The position numbers and the translations under genes were made by a program. Under the pieces are notes generated by a model. It was given only the letters and a program-made list of their open reading frames with translations. It had not been told where the DNA came from and did no database searches. Of a stretch of DNA of 42,971 nucleotides, positions 8,946-20,800 are shown in pieces. Source of the stretch: Geosiphon pyriformis (lineage: Eukaryota > Glomeromycota > Glomeromycetes > Archaeosporales > Geosiphonaceae); assembly GCA_016748015.1 (NCBI GenBank), contig JAAOMT010000009.1, positions 610,912 through 653,882 on the forward strand, written 5' to 3'. Position 1 is the stretch's first letter. Every line of letters starts with the position of its first letter.

Positions 8946-10732
8946 AACCAGGTAGAACTTATCTACACTAATACAGTCATCTCCATTTCCCTTTACTGAC
9001 AATACTTTCTCAAGGTGAATTAAAAGATCCAAAGTCAAGCCCTGTTATTTGAAGCCGATCTTGAAATCTGTTCTCTAACTAATGTTGCTAACTTATATCT
9101 ACTGGCCAAAGCCCATAAACACTTCAAAATCCCCATCCACAATCCTACAAAAGATGTGATTGAAATCTCTGAAGGAACCCTCGTTGGTTCTATCTCACCA
9201 AACATTCAACATTCTGAAAAACCCCAGTTCATTCCAGATTTCGCACAGCTATTCTTATTTTGTGACATTACCTCACAAGTATAAAATTTGCCAAAAGAAA
9301 GTTACTTGTTCACACCAGAGGAGATCAATAAATTAAATTTAGAAAACTTAGATACCCTGCAACAAATGCAACTCAAAGTCCTTCTGAATCAGTATGCCAA
9401 TGTTTTTGCCAGCAAAAATGAGTTCAGATGTACTGATATTGTAAAGCATCAGATTAATACGGGAGATGCTTGACCTATTAAACAACAAGCTTACCGAGTA
9501 CTCCCATCTGGCAACAACTTTATCAAACAAGAAGTCCAACAAATGCTCGACAATGGCCTGATCAAAGAATCATTAAGCTCTTGGTCCTCTCCAGTAGTCT
9601 TGGTCACCAAGAAAAATGGAAAAGTGTGATTCTGCATAGATTACTGAAAACTAAATAGCATTATGCAAGAAGATAGTTATCCCACTCCCCTCATCCAAGA
9701 AATTCTGGACAATCTAGGGAAAAAAAATGGTTTTCATTATTAGATTTAGCAAGTAGTTACTGGCAAGTTGAAATGGACTCTAAAGACAAAGAAAAAACAG
9801 TGTTCACCACTCAAAATAGAAACTTTAAGTTTAATGTAATGCCTTTTGGACTCTATAATGCTCCCGCCACATTCCAATGCCTCATGAATATTATATACAA
9901 AAGAATTCTGTGGAAATCAGTCGTAGTATATTTAGATGACACCAATGTTTTCTCTGAAATGTTTGACAATCATTTGCTCTATCTGCAACAAGTCTTCAAA
10001 TGTCTTCATAGTGCTGGATTGAAATTCAACCCCAATAAATACTTCTTTAGAAAAACCGAGTTAAAGTTCCTAGGACATGTAATTGGCAAAGACAAAGTCA
10101 AACCCAATCCAGATAAAGTCCAAAAAGTCAAGGATTTTCTAGTCCCAATTAACCTTAGAGAATTATGAGGATTTCTAGGATTGGTAAGTTATTATCGTCG
10201 ATTTGTCAAAGATTTCTCGAACATCACAAAACAACTTTATTATTTGTTGTCCAAATACATATTGTACTTGTGGAAAGAAGATCAACAGAAAGCATTCGAC
10301 TATCTCAAGCAGCATTTAATCACATCTCCCATCCTGATTTACCCAAATTTCACTAAATGGTTCATTGTCACTATGGATACTTTAAAAAATGCTCTAGAAG
10401 CAGTCTTATCACAGATAGGACCAGACAATAAAGAACATCCAGTTGCCTATGCCAGTTATAACACAAGCCCGGCAGAAAAGAATTACAGCACAACAGATCT
10501 GAAATGTCTTGCCATTTATTGGGCCATACAGACTTGGAAACATTATCTCGATCAACTATTTGATCTATATACCAATTATAAAAGACTTATTTGGTTACTC
10601 AATAATCCATAATTAGAAAGAAAATATGTGAAATGGAGTACTTATCTGCAACAATTCTCACTCAAAGTCCATTACAAAGAAGGATCCAAGAATACCAATG
10701 TTGACAGTTTGTCAAAGATGTCACAAACCTAA
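8946..10732 (+). pseudogene. E2 pol: linker, RT and RNase H, decayed
   Basis: The linker runs into a frame that includes VLLNQYANVFASKNEF and then RT (from about 9475). TGA replaces the invariant Arg twice within one motif, at 9627 (GKV-stop-FCIDY) and 9645 (DY-stop-KLN), and again at 10166 (before GFLGLVSYYRRF). A frameshift lies near the A run at 9720-9727. The catalytic YLDD (YLDDTNVFS) and the RNase H block follow in the new frame. It ends with KEGS..NVDSLSKM and TAA 10730-10732. No retropepsin motif is visible. Confidence 0.8.
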
Positions 10733-10742
10733 TCCCAGACTC

Positions 10743-12109
10743 ATGGACACACTCACTTATCAACAACTACATCAGTACCTATCAATACTACATTTCAAGG
10801 AGATATTATCTCAACAAGAATAAAGTACCATATAAAAACAAGCCTGAAATTATTTTATTTAAGACAACCAACTATATCAACGAGAATGTCGAAACTGCTC
10901 CATCCCATAATGAGTTATAAAAAACAGTAAAAAAGAAACTATATTACATAATATGTATTCTGATCCAATTGCAGAACACTTTAACAAGAATGCTACCCTT
11001 AAAAGAACACTAAATTTATATTATTGGCCAACAATGTACAAAGACATTTTCAAATATGTGCTCAATTGTGACACATGCCAGTGAAGAGGAGAAACAAGAT
11101 CAACAGAACCATTTCAATCCATTTCAGTTGGAAATTTATTTGATAGAATTGGAATTAATTTGGTTAGATCTCTCTTGATTACATTCCAAGGAAATTGCTA
11201 TATTGCTGTAGCCATAAACTATTTTACAAAATGGCCAGAAGCCAAAGCAATCCAAGTGGCCGATGCCAAAACAGTAGCCGAATTTGTGCATCAAGACTTA
11301 ATTTGCCAACATGGATGTCTGAAAGAATTATTATCTAATCAGGAAACACATTTTGTTAATAATACACTAACTGAACTAAGCCAACGGTTTGGAATAAAAC
11401 AACTCTTATCATTACCATACCATCCACAAACAAACAGACTGGTAGAACAATTTAACCAAACACTGTGTGAAGCACTAGCAAAAATAAGTCATGAAAACAA
11501 ACAAGAATAGGACTTATTCATATCTTTTGTACTCTTTGTATACCGAACATTGAAACAAAATATGACTCAATTCACATCCTTTGAACTAGTCTATAGAAGA
11601 AAAGCTATATTACTGATTGAACAAGTGATACCATCATATCTAACAGAAACAATCGACAAAGAAAATTTTGAAGCTACCTTACACTAAAGAACATACTAGC
11701 TAATAGAAACGTTGAAAGGCAATTGAAGAACAGCAGCTGACAATATTAATCACACTCAAGAACAACAAAAAAAAGACATAATAACTGTCTATTAAAACAA
11801 CCAATGGAATTCAAGATTGGAGACCAGGTACTATTACATTATACAAAAGTAGAGAAACAGTAGAGTGGAAAGTTTGACCCAAAATGAAACAGTCTATTTC
11901 ACATACACGAAGCATTAGGAAATGGAGCTTATAAATTATGATTGGAAGACAGAATTTTAAAGAAAGTAGCACATAGAAATCAGTTAAAAATTTATCATGC
12001 AAAACAAAAATCATTATCATTAGTACTTCAACTAGGAACACAAATTTCATTAATCAGACCAGAAGATATACCACAAAATTTGGAACCAATCATCATTATT
12101 GAAACATAG
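10743..12109 (+). pseudogene. E2 integrase, separate ORF, decayed
   Basis: ATG 10743 follows the RNase H stop by only 10 bases and is in another frame, as in E1. Many stops and at least one frameshift follow. Recognisable parts are a zinc finger region (about 10950-11085), the core with ELLSNQETHFVNN (catalytic Asp now Asn), SLPYHPQTNRLVEQFNQTL and a tail ending NLEPIIIIET before TAG 12107. A TAG at 11507 replaces the Trp of EWDLFI seen in E1. Confidence 0.75.
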
Positions 12110-12941
12110 ACAATGTAGAGCAAATTAAAGTGGAGAATTCAAATATATATAGCATCTAAAAAGCAGCAAAAAATGATAAAAATTTCAACATAGACTTTTT
12201 AGATCAAATTTTAAAATTATCTAAACAATTATTTGAAACAATTCAAAAATTAACATCTCAAATAGAAATTATAATTGATAGAAAAAAAATAAGATATAGA
12301 AATAAAAGGAAGAAAGGGATAGGTAAAAGTTCAATTAGAACTAACTGGTCCCATTCCTACACCCCGTCCGAGAAAAGAATTTTACAAAAAAGAATTAATT
12401 CATCTTGGGCAGGACTTAAAGAAAGCATGGAGGAATGATAATTATTTTATAAAAAAAGATACTTGGTCTCTGAGCTAGAAAAAATAAAAAAAGCTTTAGC
12501 TCATGGGACTGAACTCCTCAAAACAGGGGAGTGGACATTTGACAATGTCCAGAAATAGAAAGAAAGACTTCCTCCAGTATATTGGTTCTATAAAATTGGT
12601 AAACAACTAGATTTGAAGACACTATATGGAGATCTCAGCCAGAAAACTTTCAACAAAGAAGCAATGCAACAAGTAGAAAAATTCATAGAAAGAAGCAACT
12701 TGACCCTACACTACAAAGCAGCATACTAATTATATGCCACTTTCCAATATTGTCTAAATGTACTGTTGTATAGATCTATAAAAACAATAACAGTTAACAA
12801 CATAGAATGAATTACCAATTGACAGTTCGAAGACTTATAAAAAACAATACTCAATGCAACCATTGAATATTACATGAACAAAGACATAGAAACAGATACA
12901 TATGATTTCATAAGAGTTCAATACTAAAAAGAGAGAGATAA
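12110..12941 (+). pseudogene. E2 env-position ORF remnant and polypurine tract
   Basis: After integrase a degraded frame resembles the E1 env-position protein (PPVYWFYKIGKQLDLKTL, then HYKAAY.LYATFQYCLNVL against RYRLRAALRLYDLFYTCENVL). Several stops interrupt it. The end runs into the polypurine tract AAAAAGAGAGAGATAA (12926-12941), which directly precedes the LTR start TGTTATC. Confidence 0.65.
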
Positions 12942-13177
12942 TGTTATCTGAGTAGAAAAACTGATCCGAAGTTAGAAAAAACATGACCAAAACGTGACAT
13001 AATACAGAATAGTGCACAATAATGTTGAATAATACATTATAACTTAGGATAGTGCAGGATAATGCATTATAATGTAGAATAACACAGAATAACATGTAAT
13101 AATACCAGATAATGTGTTATAATGGAGAACAACACAGAATAACATATAATAACATCAGATAATGTGTTATAACATAG
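12942..13177 (+). repeat. E2 3' LTR, first part
   Basis: It matches the start of the 5' LTR at 6402, including the first repeat units. It stops where the E3 LTR begins and resumes at 20801. The differences from the 5' copy in the first 135 bases are all transitions by my reading (about 17). Confidence 0.85.
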
Positions 13178-13819
13178 TGTTACAGTTGAAACCCATAATT
13201 TTTATTAGTTATCACATGTATTAGTCACTGATGTCATATAATTAGCCACTCTATTTTTAGATAATGATCATTGACCTAGTCATTGACCTGGTCATTAACC
13301 ACTTTCAATAGCTATATAAGCAATGAGTCTCTTAGCTGTAGAAAATCATTTCTCAGACAAGAATCAAATAAATAAAAATAACAACTTTCATCTCAATCAC
13401 TCTTTTATCACTAATTTCTCTTTCCTTACCTTCAAGTATCTGAACATCTTAGGATAAAAGATTACTTGTTGGCCTTTTCCTGTTTGAATAATTGTAGTAT
13501 TTGAAAACTATTTGTATAAACATGACTGAAAAGCACAAGTTAATACCTGATATTGAATTCTAAGAGTGCCGATGTGAGGCATAGAATTATACCAGTGGTG
13601 ATCAATTGTTGACAGTACAGACTATTCTTTTACCTTCAGATTCCCTTGTTACCTTTTGAAAAGAATAGCGACTAAGATATTTTATGAGACTGATCTCGCA
13701 CATTGAATCCATACTCATTCAATTTGCTCATTGAAGTTGAATCCCCTTTGGTTATTTCCATCACTCTACAATCCTGTTTTCCCTTGCTATCCGTTAGCTT
13801 GTTACTTCAACCCATAAAA
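13178..13819 (+). repeat. E3 5' LTR
   Basis: It runs from TGTTACAG to CCCATAAAA (642 bases); the 3' partner is 20123-20800 (678 bases). The length gap of 36 equals three extra copies of a 12-base repeat in the 3' copy. A TATA box (TATATAAG, 13313-13320) follows the repeats. Confidence 0.9.
13262..13300 (+). repeat. 12-bp tandem repeats in E3 5' LTR, three copies
   Basis: Units like TCATTGACCTAG occur three times just upstream of the TATA box. The 3' LTR has six (about 20211-20282). Confidence 0.75.
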
Positions 13820-13825
13820 TAAAAG

Positions 13826-13842
13826 TGGTGCTTCTTGTGAGG
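13826..13842 (+). other. E3 primer-binding site
   Basis: TGGTGCTTCTTGTGAGG differs from the E2 site at one base, so the same tRNA should prime both elements. It lies 6 bases after the LTR. Confidence 0.6.
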
Positions 13843-13871
13843 TTGTCACAATTCACTTATTCTCTTATTGT

Positions 13872-15324
13872 ATGGGTAATTACTCATATTTGCCATAGCA
13901 ATCAGAAGAACACTTTGCAGTACACAACAGAAACGACCTAGATTTCATTGAACTTAATCCTCTGCCCTCCTGTTTAATCTGCTTTTCTCTTGAAGAACAA
14001 TCCAGTAGACAATTCCAAGACTTTTGGAACTGGTTCCTAAACGAGCATTCAGCTGAAATCTACACAGCTTATACAACCTATTACTTTGACCAAGCTTATT
14101 TTGAAAATGACTTTGAAGAAAGAAACAACAGTATCAATCAGCTCTTATATTCTGCAACCTTTGAACAACAGCCCTCTGATTTCGAATATCTGAATCATCA
14201 AATCCACATTTGGATTGCTGCCCATCAAGCAACTAAAACTCCCTTTGAAACAGAAGAAGAAAGCTACCAAACTGCTTCTGTTTTTGACTTTTTATCAAGT
14301 GAATCAGACTCGTCTACACAAACAGTTACCCCTGAACCAATGGCTAATAACCCTATGCAAACAAACATTTTGGCTGCCCTCCAAGGTATACAAACTGCTC
14401 TAGGAAGAAGAAACAATACCCCACTACCACTATTTAGAGGTAATGCACAAGATCTAATTGAATAGTTGGATGATTTTGAGAAAGCTGCCACAGCCAACCA
14501 GTATGATGAAGAATACAAGTTCCAAATTGTTGGTGGTTACCTCCAAGGCTCCTTTGCTACCTGGTTCTCACAAAAAACAGATGTCAATGCTCAACACAAA
14601 ATAATCAGATGGACACCAATCAATGCTGGAGAAGAAAATACCTTTTTCACTACCCGATTTGAGGCCAAGTTCAGAACCCCAATATTAATATCCAAATGGT
14701 GCATGGAATTGAAGAAGTAGTGACTGAATATGCCAAAGCTATTAGAAAGCTAATCAAATGTATAGACTTTGGGAGAAACTGGACAGAAGAACAAAAGATT
14801 CATTCCTTCACAAAAGAATTGAGAACTGATTTATCTTATGCTCTTTGGCCTCTCTTGACACTAAAAAACAATCCTACAATGGACATGGCCATTGAACTTG
14901 CCCAATGAATTGAAGACAATCAAAGAATACATTTGGAATCTACACTTCCAGTTTTTGCTCCTGCTCCTGTCATGGCTCCTGCCCCTCAAATGGCTGCTGC
15001 TTCTTTTGCTGCCCAAACTCAAGATCCAAATAAACAATTAATTGATAGACTTACAACCAATCTTGTCTGGTTATTAGAACCTTTGGCACAAGCAGTCAGA
15101 GATAACCAGCAACCACCAAGACCTAGATATGAACCTCATTTTAACCAACCCCAGCAACCTTCTTATTAAAGACAGCAAATCATGGCCCACCTGTGTGCTA
15201 TCATTGTGGATTAACTGAACATTATTCAAGAGATTGTAACAATTTTTTACTGCCTCCTCTAGCTTCCAGAAACAATAACAACCAAAACAACAGACCCAAC
15301 AACAACAACAATGTCCCCAATTAA
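13872..15324 (+). pseudogene. E3 gag with CCHC zinc knuckle
   Basis: Gag forms the particle and binds the element RNA. The first ATG after the primer site opens with MGNYSYLP, a Gly-2 start that would suit N-myristoylation (inference; Ser is at position 5, not the usual 6). The frame runs through FQDFWNWF and a capsid-like region (LFRGNAQDLIE, LDDFEKAA, YLQGSFATWF). Breaks are TAG 13896, TAG 14463 at a Trp position, a frameshift near 14700, TGA 14906 and a second frameshift near 15168. A Pro/Ala/Gln-rich stretch leads to the knuckle C-Y-H-C-x4-H-x4-C (15196-15237), followed by an Asn-rich tail. Confidence 0.8.
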
Positions 15325-15374
15325 AGACCCAATCATGCCAACATCAATTTCTTTAGAGAGAATCCCCTAGTTGA

Positions 15375-16775
15375 AGCCACTATTTATCAGTCTTTAAACT
15401 GGTAGGCACACCTCCAAAGGGTGAGAGTGCAAGCCAACCAGAAGAAAACTCTTTTTACGCTTTTAACTTAACTGATAATGACCATGACATAGATGAACTA
15501 GCAATCAACCCCTCTGAATCCACAAAAAAGAAGAAGAAAGCCAAATTTGATTTCGTTCTGGACCCCAATAAAGCTTCTACATCAACTGCTGACAACAATG
15601 AGCCCCCAAAAGCCAAAGTTTTCAAAAATCCTCCAAAGTTGGAACCCCCAAAAATAGTACAAAAATTTGGCCCCTATTCTGTTGTCAAAGGCCTCATGGA
15701 AATCCCAGCACATATAACCTTTGGCCAATTGATGACCCATTCACAATTCAGAAAAAATCTTCACAAATTTCTGATTCCAAAGAAAAAGACACTCAAAACC
15801 AACAAATGCCTTCACCAAGCTGGACTTGCTGACAATAGCAATGTTACTCCTCTAATTTGCAAAGCCCAAGTGGCTGGCTACTTCATCAATTTGATCCTAG
15901 ACAGTGGATCATCTGTTAGTGTTATTGCTAAACACTTTTTTAAAGCAATTGGTAGAAAAATTGATAAACCATCCACACGACCAATGACCAATGTGCATGG
16001 TGATAAGAAAAAAGAGCTCAGCATAGCCAAAGCTATTCCTGTCCGCATCAATGGCATCAGCATTGAAACTGATATGGAAGTATCTGAAGTGAAAGAATAC
16101 ACCATTATTGTTGGCAATAAATGGCTCAAGAAAGCAAAAGCTTTGCTTGATTATGAACTCTGTGAACTAACTATCAGATGTGGTGAGAAACCTATTGTGG
16201 TTAAATGTCGCCATTGGACAACTCCCCTAGTACCCAAGTGGAGCCCAGAAGAAAATGAATCAGATGAATCAGATGATGAAGAAAGTGAGGAAGAAGAAGA
16301 ACAAGAAAAAACTGCTGAACTTGCTTATACCATTTTCACCAGCAATGGCAAACCACTGGATAATGTCAAGGCAGATAAAGAAGGAATCATTGTCAATGGC
16401 AAGCTAATCTGCTGGCCTTATTATAACATGCTCAGAAGAACCTTTGACAAAAACCCAGGCAAAAAAGCCAAATACAGTTATTGATGGCATAGTCCTTATG
16501 TCCGGTGCTGGTGCAACAAACCATTGTATTCTCCTAGTGATGAATGCATGTCCTGCCTGATCTATTACAAAGATTGGGAACCAATCAGCTTGATACCCTG
16601 TGAGAAAATAAAAGAAGTCCAAAAGTCCTTTGAAAATGAACCACCTAAAATCTAATCACTGGTTGTAAAACAAAGAGAACCCTCTCTAGAAGAAAAGAAG
16701 ATAGATATTGAAAACCTGCTGGCTAGAAACAGCCCAGTTATCTCAAAAGAAGGTGAACCTCCTGAATGTACACAT
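15375..16775 (+). pseudogene. E3 pol N-terminal part: retropepsin and Cys motif
   Basis: One frame is open from 15375 to TGA 16482 and continues past it. After a Lys-rich linker the aspartic protease shows its active-site LDSGSSVSVI (about 15895-15925) and the later IIVGNKWL block. This enzyme would cut the Gag-Pol polyprotein. An acidic stretch (about 16251-16310) follows. Beyond the TGA the same frame holds C-x-C-x10-C-x2-C (16506-16556), a likely zinc site between protease and RT. TAA at about 16653 is a second break. E1 and E2 have a dUTPase where this element has the protease. Confidence 0.8.
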
Positions 16776-18077
16776 GTGATACAACACACCATCATCACCA
16801 GAGAAACTCACCCCATCCATTTAAAGCCCTATCAATCCAACTGGCACAATGATGAGTTTATCAAAAAGGAAATAACCCAAATGAAAAACCTTGGATTCAT
16901 ACAGGAAACCAAGAGTGAATGGGCATTTCCAATTGTAGTGGTATCTAAGAAAGAAAGAACCCTATGCTTTTGTGTTGACTATCGCCAATTAAATGCCATT
17001 ACTGAAAGAGACATGTACCTACTTCCCAAGATTGATGCAATGCTAGACCAATTCTATGGTGCCACTTTCTTCTCAACTATTGACTTAACTGCTGGATTCT
17101 GGCAAGTAGAGATGGATCCAGAAAGCAGAAAGAAAACTGCCTTCATCACCAAATATGGCACCTATAAATTCACAGTCATGCTTTTTGGTCTCACCAATGC
17201 CTCTCCCACCTTTCAACACTTAATGGATAAAGTATTTGAATCAGTCAAGAAAAACTTTGTTCTAGTCTACTTGGATGACATAATAGTATACTCAAAAACC
17301 TGGGATGAACATCTTAAACATTTGCAAAAGGTTTTTGACCTCCTTAGAAATGCTGGCCTCAAGATCAATCCAATCAAATCATTCTTTGGATGTCAATCCA
17401 CCCAGTTCCTTGGCCATCTTATTACAAAAGATGGAATCTTCCCTAATCCAGCCAAAATTGAAAAAGTTCAAAACATTAGACAACTAATGAATGTTCATGA
17501 ACTACACTCTTTTCTTGGTTTGGCCTCTTATTATTGCAAGTTTGTCAAGGATTTCTCCAAAATCGCCATTTCTCTCAATCAACTACTTAGAAAAAACATC
17601 AATTATCACTGGGGCACTCATTAACAAAAAACATTTGAAATTCTAAAGGAAAAACTGGTTACAGAACCCATCCTTATGCAACCTAATCTAGATCAACCTT
17701 TTATCCTCTATACTGATGCATCTGGCTATGGACTTGGTGCTGTTCATTCCCAGAAAGACAAAGATGGCAGGAAACATGTCATAGCATATGCCAGTAGAAC
17801 TCTCACACCAGCAGAAAGGAACTACTCAGTCACTGAGCAAGAATGCTTAGCAGTAGTTTGGGCTACCAGCTACTGGGACAAATATCTTAAGAGTGTGAAA
17901 TTTTTGGTGGTAACAGATCACCAAGCTTTGGTTTGGCTATGCAACAAAAGAAACTTGGAACATAAATAGATAACTTGCTGGATACTTCACTTGGATGAAT
18001 TCGACTATGACATTCAATACTGCAAAAGAGCTAATCATCAAAATGCTGATGCTCTCTTCAGACTTACCATCCAGTGA
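16776..18077 (+). pseudogene. E3 reverse transcriptase and RNase H
   Basis: This is the same frame as the protease. RT runs from about 16800 to 17480 with CFCVDYRQLNA, STIDLTAGFWQV and the catalytic YLDDIIVYS (about 17270). RNase H shows TDASGYGLGA, TEQECLAVVWA and TDHQALVWL. The breaks TAA 17622 and TAG 17967 replace codons where Gln is expected. The frame closes at TGA 18075-18077, directly followed by TAG. Motifs are better kept than in E2, so E3 is the younger insertion. Confidence 0.88.
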
Positions 18078-18142
18078 TAGTAAAACCCTCTCAAACCAAC
18101 CCAACTTAATTATTTGTAACTCCTCCACAAACAAACACGATA

Positions 18143-19456
18143 ATGGACTTGGACAACTACTCTGCCTTAATAGAATTTTTGGGTAAAGAACAATACCCAC
18201 CGGACTATACTCGACAGCAAAAAGAACATTTGTGCAAACAATCAAATTTCTATTTGATTTGCCAGAACCAATTATATAAAAGAAATAGAAAAGATCCTAA
18301 CTGCCTCCAGAGAGTCATTAGATTTGAAGAAAGAGAAATTGTGATCTACAATATGCATACTGATCTATTAGCTGGACATTTTGGAAAAACAAAAATGATT
18401 CAGAAAACTTTAGCTTGCTATTATTGGCCTACCTTGGAAAAAGACATTGCTGAATACATCAAAATCTGTGATACCTGTCAAAGAAAAGGAAAACCCAATT
18501 ACAAGAAAGATATCCATCTGATCTCTGTTGGTCAACCATTTGACAGAATTGGTATAGATGTTGTTGGACTTTTAACAGTAATTCCTGATGGCAACAGATA
18601 CATTATCACAGCTATTAACTATCTTACAAAGTGAGTAGAAGCAAAAGCCACCTCAGATTAAACAGCAGTCTTAATTGCCAATTTCATTTATGAAGATATT
18701 ATCTGTTGTCACGGCTGTCCCAAAGAACTTTTATCTGATAGAGGAAGAGCTTTTCTCAATACACTGGTTGAAGAACTTTGCAGAAAAATGGGAATACGTC
18801 ATAAACTCTCTTCTCTTTATCACCTCCAAACAAATGGCCTAGTGAAACATTTCAATAGAACACTATGTGAAACCCTAGCCAAAACCAGTGAAGAAACCAA
18901 CCTATGGGACAAAGTATTGCCTTCAGCTTTGTTTGTCTACAGAACTGTAAATCATGACATAACAAGTTATGAACTCTTTTATCTGCTCTATGGATGAATG
19001 GCAACTCTACTAATAGAAATAAATATAGAAACAATATCTTTTGAAGAAATAACAATAGGAGATTACAAAGACATTTTGCAAAGAAAACTTGGTACCATTC
19101 TTGACTTATTGATAGAAGCACAGATAATTGCCTTTGAAAAGATAAAACAATTCTAAGAGAAGCTTAAGAAAAAGAAAACATATAAAACACTTTCCTTAAG
19201 TGTTAGTGACTTAGTTTTAGAATACCGTTCAGACAGAGACAATGTCTATGGTGATAAATTCTCTAGCCAGTGAAAAGGACCTTTTATAGTCAACAAAGTT
19301 TTGAACAATGGTTTTTATATCTTACAAGATTAATATGGAACAATCTTCAATGATCGCTCTGTTCATGGCACACGACTCAAGAAATATCACAAATGACTTA
19401 ATTGGTTACCTGTTGTGGTAATACCGACCCAAATGATCAACAAAAATCAGATATAA
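18143..19456 (+). pseudogene. E3 integrase, separate ORF
   Basis: ATG 18143 lies 65 bases after the RNase H stop, in another frame, and opens MDLDNYSALIEFL, similar in pattern to the starts in E1 and family A. The zinc finger (HTD...GHFGK, CDTCQ), the core (GIDVVGL, LLSDRGRAFLN, LVKHFNRTL; catalytic Glu replaced by Lys in the VKHF motif) and the SQ-stop-KGPF block follow in one frame. TGA 18632 replaces the Trp of LTKW, another TGA the Arg of YGR, and one the Trp of the GPY/F motif. TGA 19394 or TAA 19454 ends it. Confidence 0.83.
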
Positions 19457-20153
19457 ATAAATGCACCATTCCCAAAACAAAGGTATCTTCAATCGACATA
19501 AACAATTATTTTCTAGATCAAAACATTCAAAATGCTTTCTACACTCTCCATGAGTACTGGATCAAAAATTATCCAAATGCTACTCTGACCATTGGAAAAC
19601 AAACCACTATAACTGATAACAGTAGAACACATACTGTTATTAGACCAAAGAAAACCACTACCAGAAGAGAAAGAATTGGTAGCAAAATGGATAAGTATTT
19701 GCTGGAAAGCATAACAGCAGCAATACTTACACCTTCCATAACAATTGGAAAAATGATTAAGGAAATCTTGCCCATAGACAAAACTTGTCATATGGAAGGC
19801 AACTAGAACTCTATGGTTGTCTTGGTGAAATCATAGAAGAAATGAAGCTCATGAAAAAAACAACTTTAGAGATACAAGTGGAAATTTTGGGCATTATACG
19901 TTTAGATATCCCAAGAGTTTTGACCATTGCAAGAAGAGCCAAAACTCTTATACAAAGATTTGGTCTCTTGGATACAAAGCTTATTTCACCTCAAGTACTA
20001 TATACTCTATCCACAAAAGACTTCAACAAACTAGTTAGTTTTGAGTTAGACAAAACTTTTCAATTAGAATATCCTATAAATAGCTTGATTTTGCCAGAGC
20101 TTAATCTCTTTGGAGAGGATGATGTTATGGTTGAAACCCATAATTTTTATTAG
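19402..20153 (+). pseudogene. E3 env-position ORF of unknown function
   Basis: A frame overlapping the integrase tail continues to TAG 19804. A second frame from about 19785 carries on to TAG 20151-20153, so there is one frameshift near 19780. The joined region would encode about 250 residues. I see no signal peptide or membrane span. The second half looks helical (EIIEEMKLM, IARRAKTLIQRFG). I find no clear sequence likeness to the E1 and E2 proteins, but place, size and end agree: the frame crosses the polypurine tract and stops 31 bases inside the LTR, after ELNLFGEDDV. Confidence 0.65.
20109..20122 (+). other. E3 polypurine tract
   Basis: TTTGGAGAGGATGA precedes the LTR start TGTTATGG and follows GAGCTTAATCTC, the module shared with the other elements. 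Confidence 0.65.
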
Positions 20154-20800
20154 TTATCACATGTATTAGTCACTGATGTCATATAATTAGCCACTCTATT
20201 TTTAGATAGTGATTATTGACCTGATCAATAACCTGATCATTGACCTAATCATTGACCTAGTTGTTGACCTGATTATTGACCATTTTCAATAGCTATATAA
20301 GCAATGAGTCTCTTAGCTGTAGAAAATCATCTCTCAAACAAGAATCAAATAAATAAAAATAACAACTTTCATCTCAATCACTCTCTTATCGCTAATTTCC
20401 CTTTCCTTACCTTCAAGTATCCGAACATCTTAGGATAAAAGATTACTTGTTGGCCTTTTTCTGTTTGAATAATTGTAGTATTTGAAGACTATTTGTATAA
20501 ACATGACTGAAAAGCACAAGTTGATACCTGATATTGAATTCTAAGAGTGCTGATGTGAGGCATAGAATTATATCAATGGTGATCAATTGTTGACAGTACG
20601 GACTATCCCTTTACCTTCAGATTTCCTTGTTACCTTTTGAAAAGAATAATGACTGAAATATTTTATGAGACTGATCTCGCACATTGAATCCATACTCATT
20701 CAATTCGCTTATTGAAGTTGAATCCCCTTTGATTATTTCCATTACCCTACAATCCTGTTCTCTCTTGCTATCTATTAGCTTGTTACTTCAACCCGTAACA
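20123..20800 (+). repeat. E3 3' LTR
   Basis: It runs from TGTTATGG to CCCGTAACA. It matches 13178-13819 throughout apart from transitions and three additional 12-base repeats. The flanks CATAG (13173-13177) and ATAAG (20801-20805) give only an imperfect target duplication. Confidence 0.9.
20211..20282 (+). repeat. 12-bp tandem repeats in E3 3' LTR, six copies
   Basis: Variants of ATTGACCTGATC occur six times upstream of the TATA box (20294-20301), against three in the 5' LTR. Confidence 0.75.

Noticed and set aside
12835-13095. 86-codon hydrophobic minus-strand ORF.
   Set aside because: It spans the decayed E2 env-position ORF and the LTR repeats. It is the complement of AT-rich DNA.
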